Positions 33,514-42,612 are shown, counted from the stretch's first letter. The stretch: DNA of 64,000 nt from Paenibacillus guangzhouensis (GCF_009363075.1 NZ_CP045293.1:1488001-1552000), one strand, 5' to 3'. The notes: a model not told the origin generated them from the letters alone. Numbers and translations: made by a program.

Positions 33514-34389
33514 ATGATGGCTTCGATCTTTAGGAGCAAAGTAGGCAAACAGAAAATTATGAATGCATATAGCAAAATTATTGCCGAGTGGCCTGTCGAA
33601 AATAAACAGCATCGAATTTCGACTTCACATGGCGAAACGTTCGTCATTGAATCCGGAAGTCCGGAATATCCCGCGTTAGTGTTGCTTCACGAGAGTTTGT
33701 CGAATTCTTTTAGTTGGATTGGCGATGTTGCGCTGCTTAGCGAACGATTTCATGTGTTCTCTATCGACCTGATCGGTGAAGCTGGCTTTTCTGATGAAAG
33801 TCGGCCGCCCTATAAAAGCGGTGCATATGAGCAGTGGTTGGGGGAAGTATTAACTCGGCTTGGCGTTGAGCAATGCTCTATTGCAGGTGTATCTCTTGGC
33901 GGTTGGATAGCGTTACGGTACGCGACACTTCATCCTGACAAGGTTAACAAACTCATTGTTCTATGTCCCGGTGGACTTGCTATGCAACGGCGTGACTTTT
34001 TAATCCGTGCGCTGCTCCATAAAATTTCTGCTCGTGGAAACAAGTCGAAGGAAATCGGAGGCGTGCTGGGCATGGACACTAGAAATCCGGAAGAAGCTGA
34101 CAACATGCGCAAAGCGCTTGAATTTGTTCTACTGATTACGAAATATGAGAAACCGCGTTTTGCGACGTTTCCAGTGTTCAGTGGTGCTGAGCTCACCCGG
34201 CTTACGATGCCGATACTCGTAATATTCGGCGACAGAGATTTTCTCTTCAACGCTGAAAAAAGCATCGACCGAATACGGCAATTCGCTTCGAACGTCACTT
34301 CTGTTCTTCTACCCGGAGTGGGCCATGCAATACTGGGGCAAACAGCGAGAATAAATGATTTTTTAATCCGCAATGACTCGAAAATATGA
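33514..34389 (+). CDS. alpha/beta hydrolase
   Basis: 291 residues; RBS GAGGAGG, two possible adjacent ATG (33514, 33517). Nucleophile elbow GVSLGGW (Ser in GxSxGG), acid in VIFGDRDFLF, and catalytic His in GVGHAILGQ: complete triad. HESLSN replaces the HG oxyanion motif. Same subfamily as the partial hydrolase at the window start, which has the IGGW elbow too. Substrate unknown; terminator follows. Confidence 0.85.
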   Translation: MMASIFRSKVGKQKIMNAYSKIIAEWPVENKQHRISTSHGETFVIESGSPEYPALVLLHESLSNSFSWIGDVALLSERFHVFSIDLIGEAGFSDESRPPYKSGAYEQWLGEVLTRLGVEQCSIAGVSLGGWIALRYATLHPDKVNKLIVLCPGGLAMQRRDFLIRALLHKISARGNKSKEIGGVLGMDTRNPEEADNMRKALEFVLLITKYEKPRFATFPVFSGAELTRLTMPILVIFGDRDFLFNAEKSIDRIRQFASNVTSVLLPGVGHAILGQTARINDFLIRNDSKI

Positions 34390-34409
34390 TAGTTGTTGAA
34401 ACTTATTTT

Positions 34410-34435
34410 GAGCCGCATGAAAGGCTCTTTTTTTT
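34410..34435 (+). terminator. terminator after hydrolase
   Basis: GAGCC (34410-34414), GGCTC (34423-34427), then at least seven T. Confidence 0.75.
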
Positions 34436-34563
34436 GATTATGTCCATTTCCCAACGATTCGGGACTTAACTAGTAAAGGATATTGAACTAACGGAACACA
34501 ATAGCTAGAATACCAATAGGAATCTAATAAGGTATCATTCATTCTAAACACCGGGGGTGCGAT

Positions 34564-35445
34564 TTGAACTTAATACAAACGATCATAAGTAGGTTTAACC
34601 TTCAAGTTAAAAGTATAGATCATGTTCCTGAGTCCTTTAGTTCTCAAGTATACCAACTGAATCTTACAAATGGGGAAACTGTATTTGCGAAGATCCCTTA
34701 TAACAGGGATAAACTGTATCGTGAATATCGTATGCTTGAAATGTTGAGCGAGGTAGTACCGGTTCCAAGAGTATTAGATCTCTGGAGCGGGGATGACTTC
34801 ATTTCGGGCGCCTTACTTTTATCGCAAATCCAAGGAATGCCGTGCACTGGTAAAATCGACGACGAGCTGGCATTTCAAATTGGACGATATCATGCCAAGC
34901 TGCATGAAGTGGAAATGCCGGGGTATGGTGTTGAAGGTATAGACGGTTATCAATTTCTTAATCAGAACAATTGGAGGCTATACATAAAAAATAACTTTGA
35001 AAAGTTCATAGAACCTTGTAAGGATGTCCTTGAGAGAGGACTTTTCGAAAAGTGTATTGATCATTTTGAGCGCGTCTTCTCACGATTACCTCATCCTGAT
35101 GGACCTTGTGTTGTTCATATGGACTTCCGACCTGGTAATATCCTTATAAATAATAATGAGGTCGTTGGCATTATTGACTTTGAAAGTGCTCGTGGTGGAT
35201 CCTCTGAAATAGATTTCACAAAAATGAATCGATATGTCTGGGAAGTAAATCCTCGAAGTAGAAGCGCATATCAAGAGGGGTATTCAACAATTCGCCCCTT
35301 AATAGAATTGGAGACAATACTTCCTTTTTATGATTTTTATGATGCTTTTAGTGCTGTTGTCTGGTGTAAAAATAGGGGGATTGAAAAAAATAAAGCGTTC
35401 CTGCAAGAAAGTATTGCTACATTGCAGAAATGCGTTGATTGTTGA
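34564..35445 (+). CDS. APH-family phosphotransferase
   Basis: 293 residues from TTG 34564 (GGGGGTG upstream). Protein-kinase-like fold of the aminoglycoside phosphotransferase family: catalytic loop VVHMDFRPGNIL (HxDxxxxN) and metal motif GIIDFESA (DFE). FAKIPYNRDKLYREYRMLEM supplies the Lys/Glu pair of the N lobe. Could phosphorylate an antibiotic, a sugar or choline-like metabolite; no acquired resistance gene is clearly matched. Confidence 0.85.
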   Translation: MNLIQTIISRFNLQVKSIDHVPESFSSQVYQLNLTNGETVFAKIPYNRDKLYREYRMLEMLSEVVPVPRVLDLWSGDDFISGALLLSQIQGMPCTGKIDDELAFQIGRYHAKLHEVEMPGYGVEGIDGYQFLNQNNWRLYIKNNFEKFIEPCKDVLERGLFEKCIDHFERVFSRLPHPDGPCVVHMDFRPGNILINNNEVVGIIDFESARGGSSEIDFTKMNRYVWEVNPRSRSAYQEGYSTIRPLIELETILPFYDFYDAFSAVVWCKNRGIEKNKAFLQESIATLQKCVDC

Positions 35446-35549
35446 ACTCATGGGACAATTTAAAAAGTTTTTCTAAACCACCCAACCTTTTTCGTTTTCG
35501 CTGCAGTATATATTTGAGTGCCACCCGAACTGAAGGAGCTTTTTAGAAC

Positions 35550-37169
35550 ATGGATAAACAACAAGCTGACCTTGTCATCAAGAATTACATAAAGCCGTTA
35601 TATGGATTCGCCTTGAACAAAACGGGAAAGATCGACGAAGCCGAGGAACTGGCAGGAAGAATTACGCTGGAAGTATACCAAGCGATTCTCAAAAAGACAG
35701 AGTTACTGGATATGAACAGCTATGTCTTTAAGATTGCGCATTATGTGTGGGCGAAATTCGTAGGGGAGAAAGTGAAATCGTCCAACCAATTGCGTATTGA
35801 TGACAATGAGGTAATGTCCAGAGACGAGGGCTTCGACGAGGTCATCCGTCAAGAAACGGCTGGCGCATTGCGGCGCGAAATCGCTTTTTTATCTCACCAA
35901 CAACGGGAAATCGTTGTCAGGTACTATTACGGCGGAATGAAAATTAGCGAAATCGCGGCTGAGATGAGTCTTTCTAGCGGTACGGTCAAATGGCACTTAT
36001 TCGAAGCGAAAAAGGAGCTGAAACACAAAATGAACACAATTCGATCGATGGGTAATCTCGGCATCAACCCGATTCGCATGACAGGTTTAGGGCATAGCGG
36101 ATCCCCAGGCAACAAAGGCGATACCGCCGACTTTTTAGCGACGACGATCAGACAAAACATCGCATTCTCAGCTTATCATAAGCCGCTCACGGTAAATGAA
36201 ATCGCTGAAGAACTGGGCATTTCACCTGTATTTATCGAGGATGAAATCGAATCACTGGAAGATTACGGCTTCATGGATAGACTTCCGGGTGGAAAGTATC
36301 GTACCAATATGTATATTGAAGATCCGTCCTCAACGAAAAGCGAGGCGCTATACCATTTGTACAAAGAATATGCGGAGATTGCCGTCGAACATTATTTCAA
36401 GCAGTTTTTCTCGATGGGTGAAGTGTTCCGAGGGACTGGTGTCTACATTCCAGGAGGAGATGTCAATCTACTGTTGTGGAGCCTCATTCCGTATGCTGGT
36501 AAGCAGTTGAACTTCAAAGAACTTAATAGGGTAAGTGATGAAGAGGTTTCCGTCAGCCGCAAAGATGGTGGCCATTACGTCGCTTATGCTACGATCCACA
36601 GAGATTTTGACGTCAGTTTTGACCCCAAACAATATTATTATTGTGGCGATATGAATCGAGATTCCGATGAGCATGCACTAAAGGCATGGCAGGTCGATAC
36701 GTGGTGGTGCGGCAGACAGGGCAGTTGGCGAGACAATCTGAGTTCGGATTACATCAGTCTGATGCATGTGATCAAAGGAGATTTACCGCAAAACGATGTG
36801 AACATTGACGCCTATCGCCGTCTTTTCGACAAACAATATTTGCTGCGAGCGGAATCTGGCCTTGAAGTTAATATTGTGTATTGCAAAGATAAGCCAACAG
36901 GAGAACGTCTGCATGCGGCGATTCCGCAACCGTCCGAACGAATTAAAGAAGCTGCTAAGAAACTGGATCAAGCTGTTTATCAAGTGAACCTCGATGGCCA
37001 ACCAGAACATGCGCATAAATATGTGCGCTACTGGTCACAGAACAGTATGGCGTCGGGAATATTACGTGCATTCGTACTTAAACATTTAGTCGACATCGGC
37101 ATGTTAAAAGTGCCTGATCCGCACCGGCAAAAAGGCATTTCAACAATCATGCTCATGAATCAAAGCTAG
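35550..37169 (+). CDS. ECF-like sigma factor with large C-terminal extension
   Basis: 539 residues; RBS AAGGAG. Residues about 5-80 are sigma region 2 (IKPLYGFALNKTGKIDEAEE), about 110-165 region 4 with HTH (MKISEIAAEMSLSSGTVKWH). ECF factors normally stop near 170-190. Here a second winged-helix-like segment follows (KPLTVNEIAEELGISPVFIE, about 210-265) and then about 270 residues of mixed alpha/beta with many Tyr/Trp and a few Cys, with no membrane segment and no family I can name. No anti-sigma gene is adjacent, so the extension may itself sense a signal. A broken kinase gene lies downstream. Confidence 0.8.
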   Translation: MDKQQADLVIKNYIKPLYGFALNKTGKIDEAEELAGRITLEVYQAILKKTELLDMNSYVFKIAHYVWAKFVGEKVKSSNQLRIDDNEVMSRDEGFDEVIRQETAGALRREIAFLSHQQREIVVRYYYGGMKISEIAAEMSLSSGTVKWHLFEAKKELKHKMNTIRSMGNLGINPIRMTGLGHSGSPGNKGDTADFLATTIRQNIAFSAYHKPLTVNEIAEELGISPVFIEDEIESLEDYGFMDRLPGGKYRTNMYIEDPSSTKSEALYHLYKEYAEIAVEHYFKQFFSMGEVFRGTGVYIPGGDVNLLLWSLIPYAGKQLNFKELNRVSDEEVSVSRKDGGHYVAYATIHRDFDVSFDPKQYYYCGDMNRDSDEHALKAWQVDTWWCGRQGSWRDNLSSDYISLMHVIKGDLPQNDVNIDAYRRLFDKQYLLRAESGLEVNIVYCKDKPTGERLHAAIPQPSERIKEAAKKLDQAVYQVNLDGQPEHAHKYVRYWSQNSMASGILRAFVLKHLVDIGMLKVPDPHRQKGISTIMLMNQS

Positions 37170-37170
37170 C

Positions 37171-37242
37171 TAGGAAACGATAGCATAATAAATAAGGCAC
37201 GGCTGCCGATATGTATCGGCAGCCGTGTTGCGCTAACAGGCA
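37171..37242. repeat. dispersed hairpin repeat copy
   Basis: Left part AGGAAACGATAGCATAATAA; hairpin CACGGCTGCCGATA (37198-37211) and TATCGGCAGCCGTG (37214-37227); right flank TTGCGCTAACAGGCA. 14-bp perfect stem; probably ends the sigma-factor transcript. Confidence 0.85.
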
Positions 37243-37330
37243 AGGGAAGTACTATTCAAAGAAACTGCGCAAAACAAAAAAATGATATAATTACAAAGGT
37301 TATAACTCTAATTGGTTCAACACAATTTAA

Positions 37331-38115
37331 GAATTATACGAAGCTTGGATCGACTATCCCAAAAGAGAGGGCACTGTCATCACGAACAAATACCGAATAC
37401 AACGCTTCCTTGGCAATGGCAGCTACGGGTTGACCTATGTATGCCTTGATGTGGATTCCGGCCAAGAGGTCGTTCTGAAGCAATCCAAGCCAAGCAAAGG
37501 GACGTTAGGTCGAGATTTGTTGTACCGGGAGATTGATGTTCTGGGGCGGCTAAGACATCCTTCGATTCAGAGATGTTTAGCATCGTTCGAATATAAAGAC
37601 CAGTTGTATATGGTAACCGAGTACTTGCAAGGAAAGACGGTGGAAGATTTAATTTTCGAGCGAGGGGAAGTGTATTCTGAAAAAGAGGCGCTTTGTTTCG
37701 CTCGCAGGTTGATGGAGATTTTGAGTTATGTCCATGAACAAGGATTCGTTCATCTTGATATCAGGATACCGAACGTCATATTGGATGGAGATCAGATCCA
37801 CCTCATTGATTTTGGATTAGCATGTCGTCTGGGGGAGCCGATTCGTACGGAACTCAAACCGCATGATGAGACAATGCGAAATAGAACCGTGGAAGCTACA
37901 GAAGATCTATCTGCTATTGGCCATTTTATTCTTTTTATGCTGTATACCGGTTATGATCCGTGCACTTCTGAAGTTGAATTAAATTTAGGGTGGGAGGACG
38001 AGCTGACTGTATCACCGATGACCAAGCATATGCTTCGCAAGCTTCTTCAAATCGATCCTCCTTATAGGATACACAACAATTTGTGCGTGATTTGGACCAT
38101 TGGTTGAAACGATGA
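37331..38115 (+). pseudogene. Ser/Thr protein kinase without start codon and with 3' frameshift
   Basis: The open frame from 37331 encodes NKYRIQRFLGNGSYGLTYVC (Gly-rich loop), EVVLKQS (Lys), HLDIRIPNV (HRD loop as HLD) and LIDFGLA (DFG). It has no ATG, GTG or TTG before the TTG at 37430, which lies inside the Gly-rich loop; only ATC/ATT-type codons precede. At about 38070 the frame shifts: the frame as read ends HNNLCVIWTIG, while the next frame gives TQQFVRDLDHWLKR and a stop at 38113, the expected kinase end. Soluble, no sensor domain. Confidence 0.8.
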
Positions 38116-38149
38116 TGATATAAAAAACCGCTATACGCGGCTTTATTGA

Positions 38150-38332
38150 TTAGCTAGAGCTTTTATATTTATTTTTGTAGTAGGTGTGGCCTTGGTTTTT
38201 GTGTCTGTAACCTTGGTCGGACGAATGCCGGCGACCGAAATGCTGCTTTCGACCACTGGAGCTGTAGCGATGTCGTCCATGCTTGGAATGTTGAACAGAA
38301 TCTAATATTTTTCCTAGAAAACGCTTGAGCAT
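38150..38332 (-). CDS. small His/Lys/Arg-rich basic protein, 60 aa
   Basis: MLKRFLGKILDSVQHSKHGR followed by Ser/Arg/His/Tyr-rich sequence ending YKNKYKSSS. AAAGGAGG lies ten bases before the ATG. Low complexity and strong charge resemble small spore-coat or metal-binding proteins of Bacillales; no firm family. Confidence 0.55.
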   Translation of the reverse strand: MLKRFLGKILDSVQHSKHGRHRYSSSGRKQHFGRRHSSDQGYRHKNQGHTYYKNKYKSSS

Positions 38333-38413
38333 TTTTTCATTCCTCCTTTGGCATTAGTTTCAACTACGGATAACAGGTTGCGAAGTTTCTAATTTTCACT
38401 TCTTCCAATCCCG

Positions 38414-38737
38414 CTAAAAGAAGAAACGTAAAGCCATGATCGACACCATTCCTGCAACTACCGTTCCGAGCAAACTTTTCGTTTTCATAGCGACAAGAAT
38501 AGTAGGGATCGCTGCCAGCAGCTCGACATTGTCTAACAGAGAGAAGTGTCCATCCTGTACGAATAGTTCCTGTCCGACCAATGCCGCCATCACAGATATG
38601 GGAACATAGTTCAACCAGCGAATTCCCCATTCCGGGAGCTCCATCCGGCTCAGAACCATAAGAGGCAATACCCGGGGCAAGAATGTCACCAGGGCAGACC
38701 CGATAATAATCAAGAAGACGTCCCATCTTACTTCCAT
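38414..38737 (-). CDS. azlD: AzlD-family branched-chain amino acid exporter subunit
   Basis: 107 residues from ATG 38737, overlapping azlC by ten bases; a longer frame to 38842 is a shadow of azlC. Four membrane segments; VTFLPRVLPLMVLSRMELPE is the AzlD hallmark. Works with AzlC as a two-part exporter of branched-chain amino acids. Confidence 0.9.
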   Translation of the reverse strand: MEVRWDVFLIIIGSALVTFLPRVLPLMVLSRMELPEWGIRWLNYVPISVMAALVGQELFVQDGHFSLLDNVELLAAIPTILVAMKTKSLLGTVVAGMVSIMALRFFF

Positions 38738-39462
38738 TTCTCTATCACCATCCCAATCGTAGAAGCGACTATCGTAGCTACAATAACCCCTACATTTCCA
38801 GGGTAAACAACAGCTATACTTACCGCAATAACCACCGCACAAATAGCCACAATGACATCGAGCTTCACTTTCTTACGGCTGATAATCGCCAGGATCAACA
38901 AACCGATGAACATGGCAGGCAGAGCAAAATCCAGTCCGAACTTTGCCGGGTCTGAAATCCACTGTCCGAAATATGCACCTGCAATATTCGCGAATATCCA
39001 GTTGAGATACGCTGTCAGATTTAAGCCGTGCATCCATTTTTCGTGAATCCGGTTTCTTTGCGCTGCTTCATTAATGGCAACACCAAAGGTTTCATCTGTT
39101 AAAAGAGATCCTATCAACATATTTTTAAGTGGGGTAAGATGCCGAAAATAGGGTGACAATGCCGCACTGAGCAGAATATGCCGTAAATTTACAAAGAATA
39201 TCGTAATTATAATCGCTGTTGCTGATGTCCCCACGGCAATCATTCCGGCTGCAATAAACTGTGCAGATCCTGCATATACCAATACACTCAGAAGTATGAT
39301 TTCCAAATTGCTCAGACCCGCTGTCTTTTCCAGCACACCCGCTGCAAATCCAATACTCAAATACCCCAGCAAGGTTGGAATACAATCCTTCACTCCTTGC
39401 ATGAAGCTGCCTTCATCTCTTGAAGTCGCAATTGATTCTACTCGAAGTTCTTCTTGACTCAC
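38728..39462 (-). CDS. azlC: AzlC-family branched-chain amino acid exporter subunit
   Basis: 244 residues, five or more membrane segments. GYLSIGFAAGVLEKTAGLS, VYAGSAQFIAAGMI and the FFVNLRHILLSAALSPYF block are typical of AzlC/YgaZ. Located 78 bp after the TrmB regulator on the same strand, with a hairpin between them. The overlap with azlD points to coupled translation. Confidence 0.9.
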   Translation of the reverse strand: MSQEELRVESIATSRDEGSFMQGVKDCIPTLLGYLSIGFAAGVLEKTAGLSNLEIILLSVLVYAGSAQFIAAGMIAVGTSATAIIITIFFVNLRHILLSAALSPYFRHLTPLKNMLIGSLLTDETFGVAINEAAQRNRIHEKWMHGLNLTAYLNWIFANIAGAYFGQWISDPAKFGLDFALPAMFIGLLILAIISRKKVKLDVIVAICAVVIAVSIAVVYPGNVGVIVATIVASTIGMVIEKWK

Positions 39463-39526
39463 GATTCTGCCTCATCTCTTATTTTCTAGGTGTTAGATTG
39501 ATAACGACTATATGAAAAGGAAGAAT

Positions 39527-39554
39527 AAACGGTTCACATCTACATGAACCGTTT
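39527..39554 (-). terminator. hairpin between TrmB gene and azlC
   Basis: AAACGGTTCA (39527-39536) and TGAACCGTTT (39545-39554), overlapping the TrmB stop. May partly separate the regulator from azlCD. Confidence 0.6.
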
Positions 39555-40349
39555 TCCTGTTACCACATGATAGAGATCCGGTTTGTTTCTCCAAAGCGCT
39601 TCTACTTTTTCTGGGCCAACCAACTTGGTTACCTCAGCAAACATGATATCATGGCGAATGTATTCAATGGCTACGAGGACGAGTGCCGGGTCTTGGGTCT
39701 TGATGGCCCATGCTTCTCGATTCGGTCCAAAGTTTGAGATCAAGACTTCTTCTTTGTCCCTTGCCACGATCGTCAGATGACCGCCCATTCGTTCTTCTGC
39801 CACTTCTGGAGACATATAATCGTGATGGTAGGTGATCCCCAACTGCGTTTCTGATTTTCCGAACAGTACGGAAAAGACAGAGATTCCCTCGTCTACGCGT
39901 CGATCAATCCGTTCCTGGATAAACCCGACCTGCGGCTCCCATACGGATAGCCAAAGTTCATCCTTGGCTGCTTCGATCATCTCGTTGATTTCCATGAGGA
40001 CGTGCTCGTCGCTGCTGATTCGCCTGATGACGTCTAATTCTTGTTCGCTTTCCAGTGCATTGAGTTTTTTCTCTAAGAAATCAAAGGATTGTTCAAAGTT
40101 GTTGCGAAGTCTCCCAATCAAGTCCTTGGCCGGCAACGGTGCGTATGTGATCGGCTCTGAAGGTACAGTATAAATCGCCCCTTTGTCAAGCAGCTTACCG
40201 ATCACTTCGTAAATCATGGAACGTGGTACGCCTGAGCGTTTGCTGATTTCATAGCCTGTGATTGGAGAGATCTTCAATAAGCTGGTGTAGGCTTTGCATT
40301 CGTATTGGGAAAAGCCGAGCTTTTGTAACTCTTTATAAATATCTTCCAT
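39540..40349 (-). CDS. TrmB-family transcriptional regulator
   Basis: 269 residues. N-terminal winged helix (LGFSQYECKAYTSLLKISPI, GYEISKRSGVPRSMIYEVIG) then a coiled-coil and the TrmB effector domain (ELWLSVWEPQVGFIQERIDR). Common in archaea and Bacillales, binding sugars or amino acids. Being directly upstream of azlCD it is the likely controller of that exporter (inference from position). Confidence 0.85.
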   Translation of the reverse strand: MEDIYKELQKLGFSQYECKAYTSLLKISPITGYEISKRSGVPRSMIYEVIGKLLDKGAIYTVPSEPITYAPLPAKDLIGRLRNNFEQSFDFLEKKLNALESEQELDVIRRISSDEHVLMEINEMIEAAKDELWLSVWEPQVGFIQERIDRRVDEGISVFSVLFGKSETQLGITYHHDYMSPEVAEERMGGHLTIVARDKEEVLISNFGPNREAWAIKTQDPALVLVAIEYIRHDIMFAEVTKLVGPEKVEALWRNKPDLYHVVTGKRFM

Positions 40350-40457
40350 ATGAATTCCACCTAGTAGTTATTGTTATACTCACTAAATAACTATAGCTTG
40401 AAATTGTGAAAACCTCAACTATGCGCTTGATTTTATGAAATAAATGATTATAATTAC

Positions 40458-40482
40458 GTTTAAATGATTAAACAAATGAACG
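40458..40482. promoter_or_regulatory. operator of the ArsR-type regulator gene
   Basis: GTTTAA-ATGA-TTAAAC inverted repeat (40458-40473) fused to TTAAACAAATGAAC (40468-40481), 17 bases before the ArsR ATG. The second element recurs inverted at 40876. Confidence 0.6.
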
Positions 40483-40498
40483 GAAAAGTGGGGATTCT

Positions 40499-40822
40499 AT
40501 GAGCCAGAGAACCGAGCATGTCATGCAACAATTTAAAGCGTGCATCCCTTTGTTGGAAGTGCTGACTGATGAAAACCGTCAAGCTATTATTATGCTGCTG
40601 GCGCAGAACAAGTCGGGACTTCATGTGAATGCGATATCAGGCCATATAAGTTTATCTAGACCGGCTGTCTCGCATCATTTGAAGGTGTTGAAACAGTCTG
40701 GATTTGTTAAATCCGACAAAAAAGGCGTAGAAAATTATTATGTATTGACTGTCCGTAAACCGCTTGAACAACTCAAAGCATTAATTACTTCCGTTGAAGC
40801 TGAGTGTGATGGGTCTCAGTGA
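40499..40822 (+). CDS. ArsR-family winged-helix regulator
   Basis: 107 residues. LTDENRQAIIMLLAQNKSGL, ISLSRPAVSHHLKVLKQSGF and KKGVENYYVLT form a complete ArsR/SmtB winged helix. No CxC metal motif in helix 3, so this one probably senses something other than As/Cd, for instance redox state or a metabolite. The shared operator suggests it controls the alcohol dehydrogenase downstream. Confidence 0.85.
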   Translation: MSQRTEHVMQQFKACIPLLEVLTDENRQAIIMLLAQNKSGLHVNAISGHISLSRPAVSHHLKVLKQSGFVKSDKKGVENYYVLTVRKPLEQLKALITSVEAECDGSQ

Positions 40823-40875
40823 CTACCACAAGACGATAGGGAAGTATTGTGGTTAAGTTTTATTTTGGACAATTG

Positions 40876-40889
40876 GTTCATTTGTTTAA
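40876..40889. promoter_or_regulatory. inverted copy of the operator before the dehydrogenase
   Basis: GTTCATTTGTTTAA is the exact reverse complement of 40468-40481 and contains part of a GTTTAAAC palindrome (40884-40891); lies 30 bases before the dehydrogenase start. Confidence 0.65.
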
Positions 40890-40918
40890 ACGAATAATCA
40901 AAGTTGAGGTGATTTTAA

Positions 40919-41929
40919 ATGAAGGCCATAGTCATTGAGAAATACGGAAAAAATGTTCCATTCGTTATGACAGAACAACCAATACCTACGATCGGAGAAC
41001 ACGATGTGCTGGTGGAAATTCATGCTGCAAGCTTAAATCCGATTGACTATAAAATTAAGGAAGGTAAAATGAAGTTTCTGTTGAATTACAGGTTTCCTCT
41101 CATCTTAGGAAATGATTTCTCCGGCGTTGTCGTCAAGGTTGGCGCTCGGGTGAATACATTTAAACCCGGAGATGAAGTTTATGGGAGACCCCGTAAAAAC
41201 CGGATCGGCACATTAGCCGAATTTATTGCTGTTCATGAGGAAGATATTTGGCTGAAACCGCAGAATCTAACCTTTGAAGAAGCGGCATCGATACCGCTTG
41301 TTGGACTTACGACTTACCAAGCTTTTGTTGATATTATCAATCTTCAACAAGGCCAAAAAATTCTGATTCACGCAGGTTCGGGAGGCGTAGGCACCTTCGC
41401 CATCCAACTGGCCAAGCTGATGGGCGCTTTTGTCGCTACAACAGCAAGCGATAAAGGCTATGAATTAGTCAAATCCATGGGGGCCGACCTGATTATTAAT
41501 TATAAAACAGAGAATTTTGAAGAAATGCTTACCGGATATGACGCTGTTTTTGATACCTTAGGAGGAGAAGTGTTGGAAAAATCATTCCGCATACTGAAGC
41601 CAGGCGGACAAATTGTATCCATCTCCGGCATGCCAAACGCCAAATTTGGAAAAGAAGCAAAGTTAGGTTGGATGAAAACAGCAATTTTGTCCATCGTTAG
41701 CCGTAAGATGAAAGCTCTAGAAAAGAAGAGCCAAGCGGGATATCACTTCCTTTTTATGAAACCGAGCGGAGCGCAATTGAAGGTTTTAAAGGAATTTATT
41801 GAAGAAGGTCGTATTAAGCCTGTCATTGATAAGGTGTATCAATTGAAAGATACTGAGCAAGCATTTCATTACCTGGAAAGCGGAAGTGCCAAAGGAAAGG
41901 TTATCATTAGAATGGAGAGATCATTTTGA
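40919..41929 (+). CDS. NADP-dependent MDR-family oxidoreductase (quinone reductase-like)
   Basis: 336 residues of the medium-chain dehydrogenase/reductase superfamily. GroES-like N-domain (LNPIDYKIKEGK, GNDFSGVVVKVG) and Rossmann domain with ILIHAGSGGVGTFAIQLAK. The zinc ligands of true alcohol dehydrogenases are absent, so it is likely a quinone/enone reductase. RBS GAGGTG. It overlaps the next gene by three bases; likely regulated by the ArsR-type protein upstream. Confidence 0.85.
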   Translation: MKAIVIEKYGKNVPFVMTEQPIPTIGEHDVLVEIHAASLNPIDYKIKEGKMKFLLNYRFPLILGNDFSGVVVKVGARVNTFKPGDEVYGRPRKNRIGTLAEFIAVHEEDIWLKPQNLTFEEAASIPLVGLTTYQAFVDIINLQQGQKILIHAGSGGVGTFAIQLAKLMGAFVATTASDKGYELVKSMGADLIINYKTENFEEMLTGYDAVFDTLGGEVLEKSFRILKPGGQIVSISGMPNAKFGKEAKLGWMKTAILSIVSRKMKALEKKSQAGYHFLFMKPSGAQLKVLKEFIEEGRIKPVIDKVYQLKDTEQAFHYLESGSAKGKVIIRMERSF

Positions 41930-42612
41930 AAAAATACAGAACCTTATTATTTGATGTAGATGATACACTATTGGATTTTAGCGCAGCAGAAAGGGAAGCT
42001 TTGCGTTTGCTTTTTGAAGAACAAAACATTCCCTTTAACAATGAAATCGAAGCAAATTATAGAAAAATAAATCAAGGTCTATGGAAGGATTTTGAAGAAG
42101 GAAAGGTAAATCGTGATGAGGTTGTGAATACTCGATTTACGATTTTATTCAAGTCATATGATCAAGAAGTTGATGGAATTTTACTAGAAAAGAGCTATCG
42201 TACCTATTTAGAACAAGGAAATCAGCTTGTCAATGGGGCATTTCAACTGATAACAGACCTACAAAATCGTTATGACATTTATATAGTTACGAATGGTGTT
42301 TCCAAGACACAGGATACACGCTTACGTGCTTCAGGATTACATCCATTATTTAAAGATATTTTTGTGTCAGAGGACACAGGCTTTCATAAGCCCATGAAGG
42401 AATTTTTTGATTATGTATTCGCGAGAATTCCTAATTTTGATGTGAATCAAGCATTAATTATAGGAAATTCCTTGAGTTCAGATATTAAAGGTGGACAGAT
42501 TGCCGGAATATACACATGTTGGTATAACCCTGAAAGGAAGCCAAATAACACAGATATTGTTCCAACCTATGAGATTCAAAAACTTAATGAGCTTTATCGG
42601 CTTTTGACATAA
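41926..42612 (+). CDS. HAD hydrolase, YjjG/YfnB-type nucleotidase
   Basis: 228 residues from TTG 41926 overlapping the previous stop (TTGA), RBS GGAGAG. HAD motifs: LLFDVDDTLLDF (DxDxT), IVTNGVSKTQ, FHKPMKEFF (Lys) and IIGNSLSSDIKGG (motif IV). The cap and the VTNGxxxxQ string match YjjG-type dUMP/UMP nucleotidases that clear non-canonical pyrimidine nucleotides. Translationally coupled to the reductase. Confidence 0.85.
   Translation: MKKYRTLLFDVDDTLLDFSAAEREALRLLFEEQNIPFNNEIEANYRKINQGLWKDFEEGKVNRDEVVNTRFTILFKSYDQEVDGILLEKSYRTYLEQGNQLVNGAFQLITDLQNRYDIYIVTNGVSKTQDTRLRASGLHPLFKDIFVSEDTGFHKPMKEFFDYVFARIPNFDVNQALIIGNSLSSDIKGGQIAGIYTCWYNPERKPNNTDIVPTYEIQKLNELYRLLT

Noticed and set aside
33191-33517. 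108-codon frame between the SLH gene and the hydrolase
   Set aside because: Begins inside the SLH terminator, has no RBS and the translation looks like non-coding DNA.
38738-38842. Cys-rich N-terminal extension of azlD
   Set aside because: It is azlC sequence in another frame; the ATG at 38737 matches the family start.
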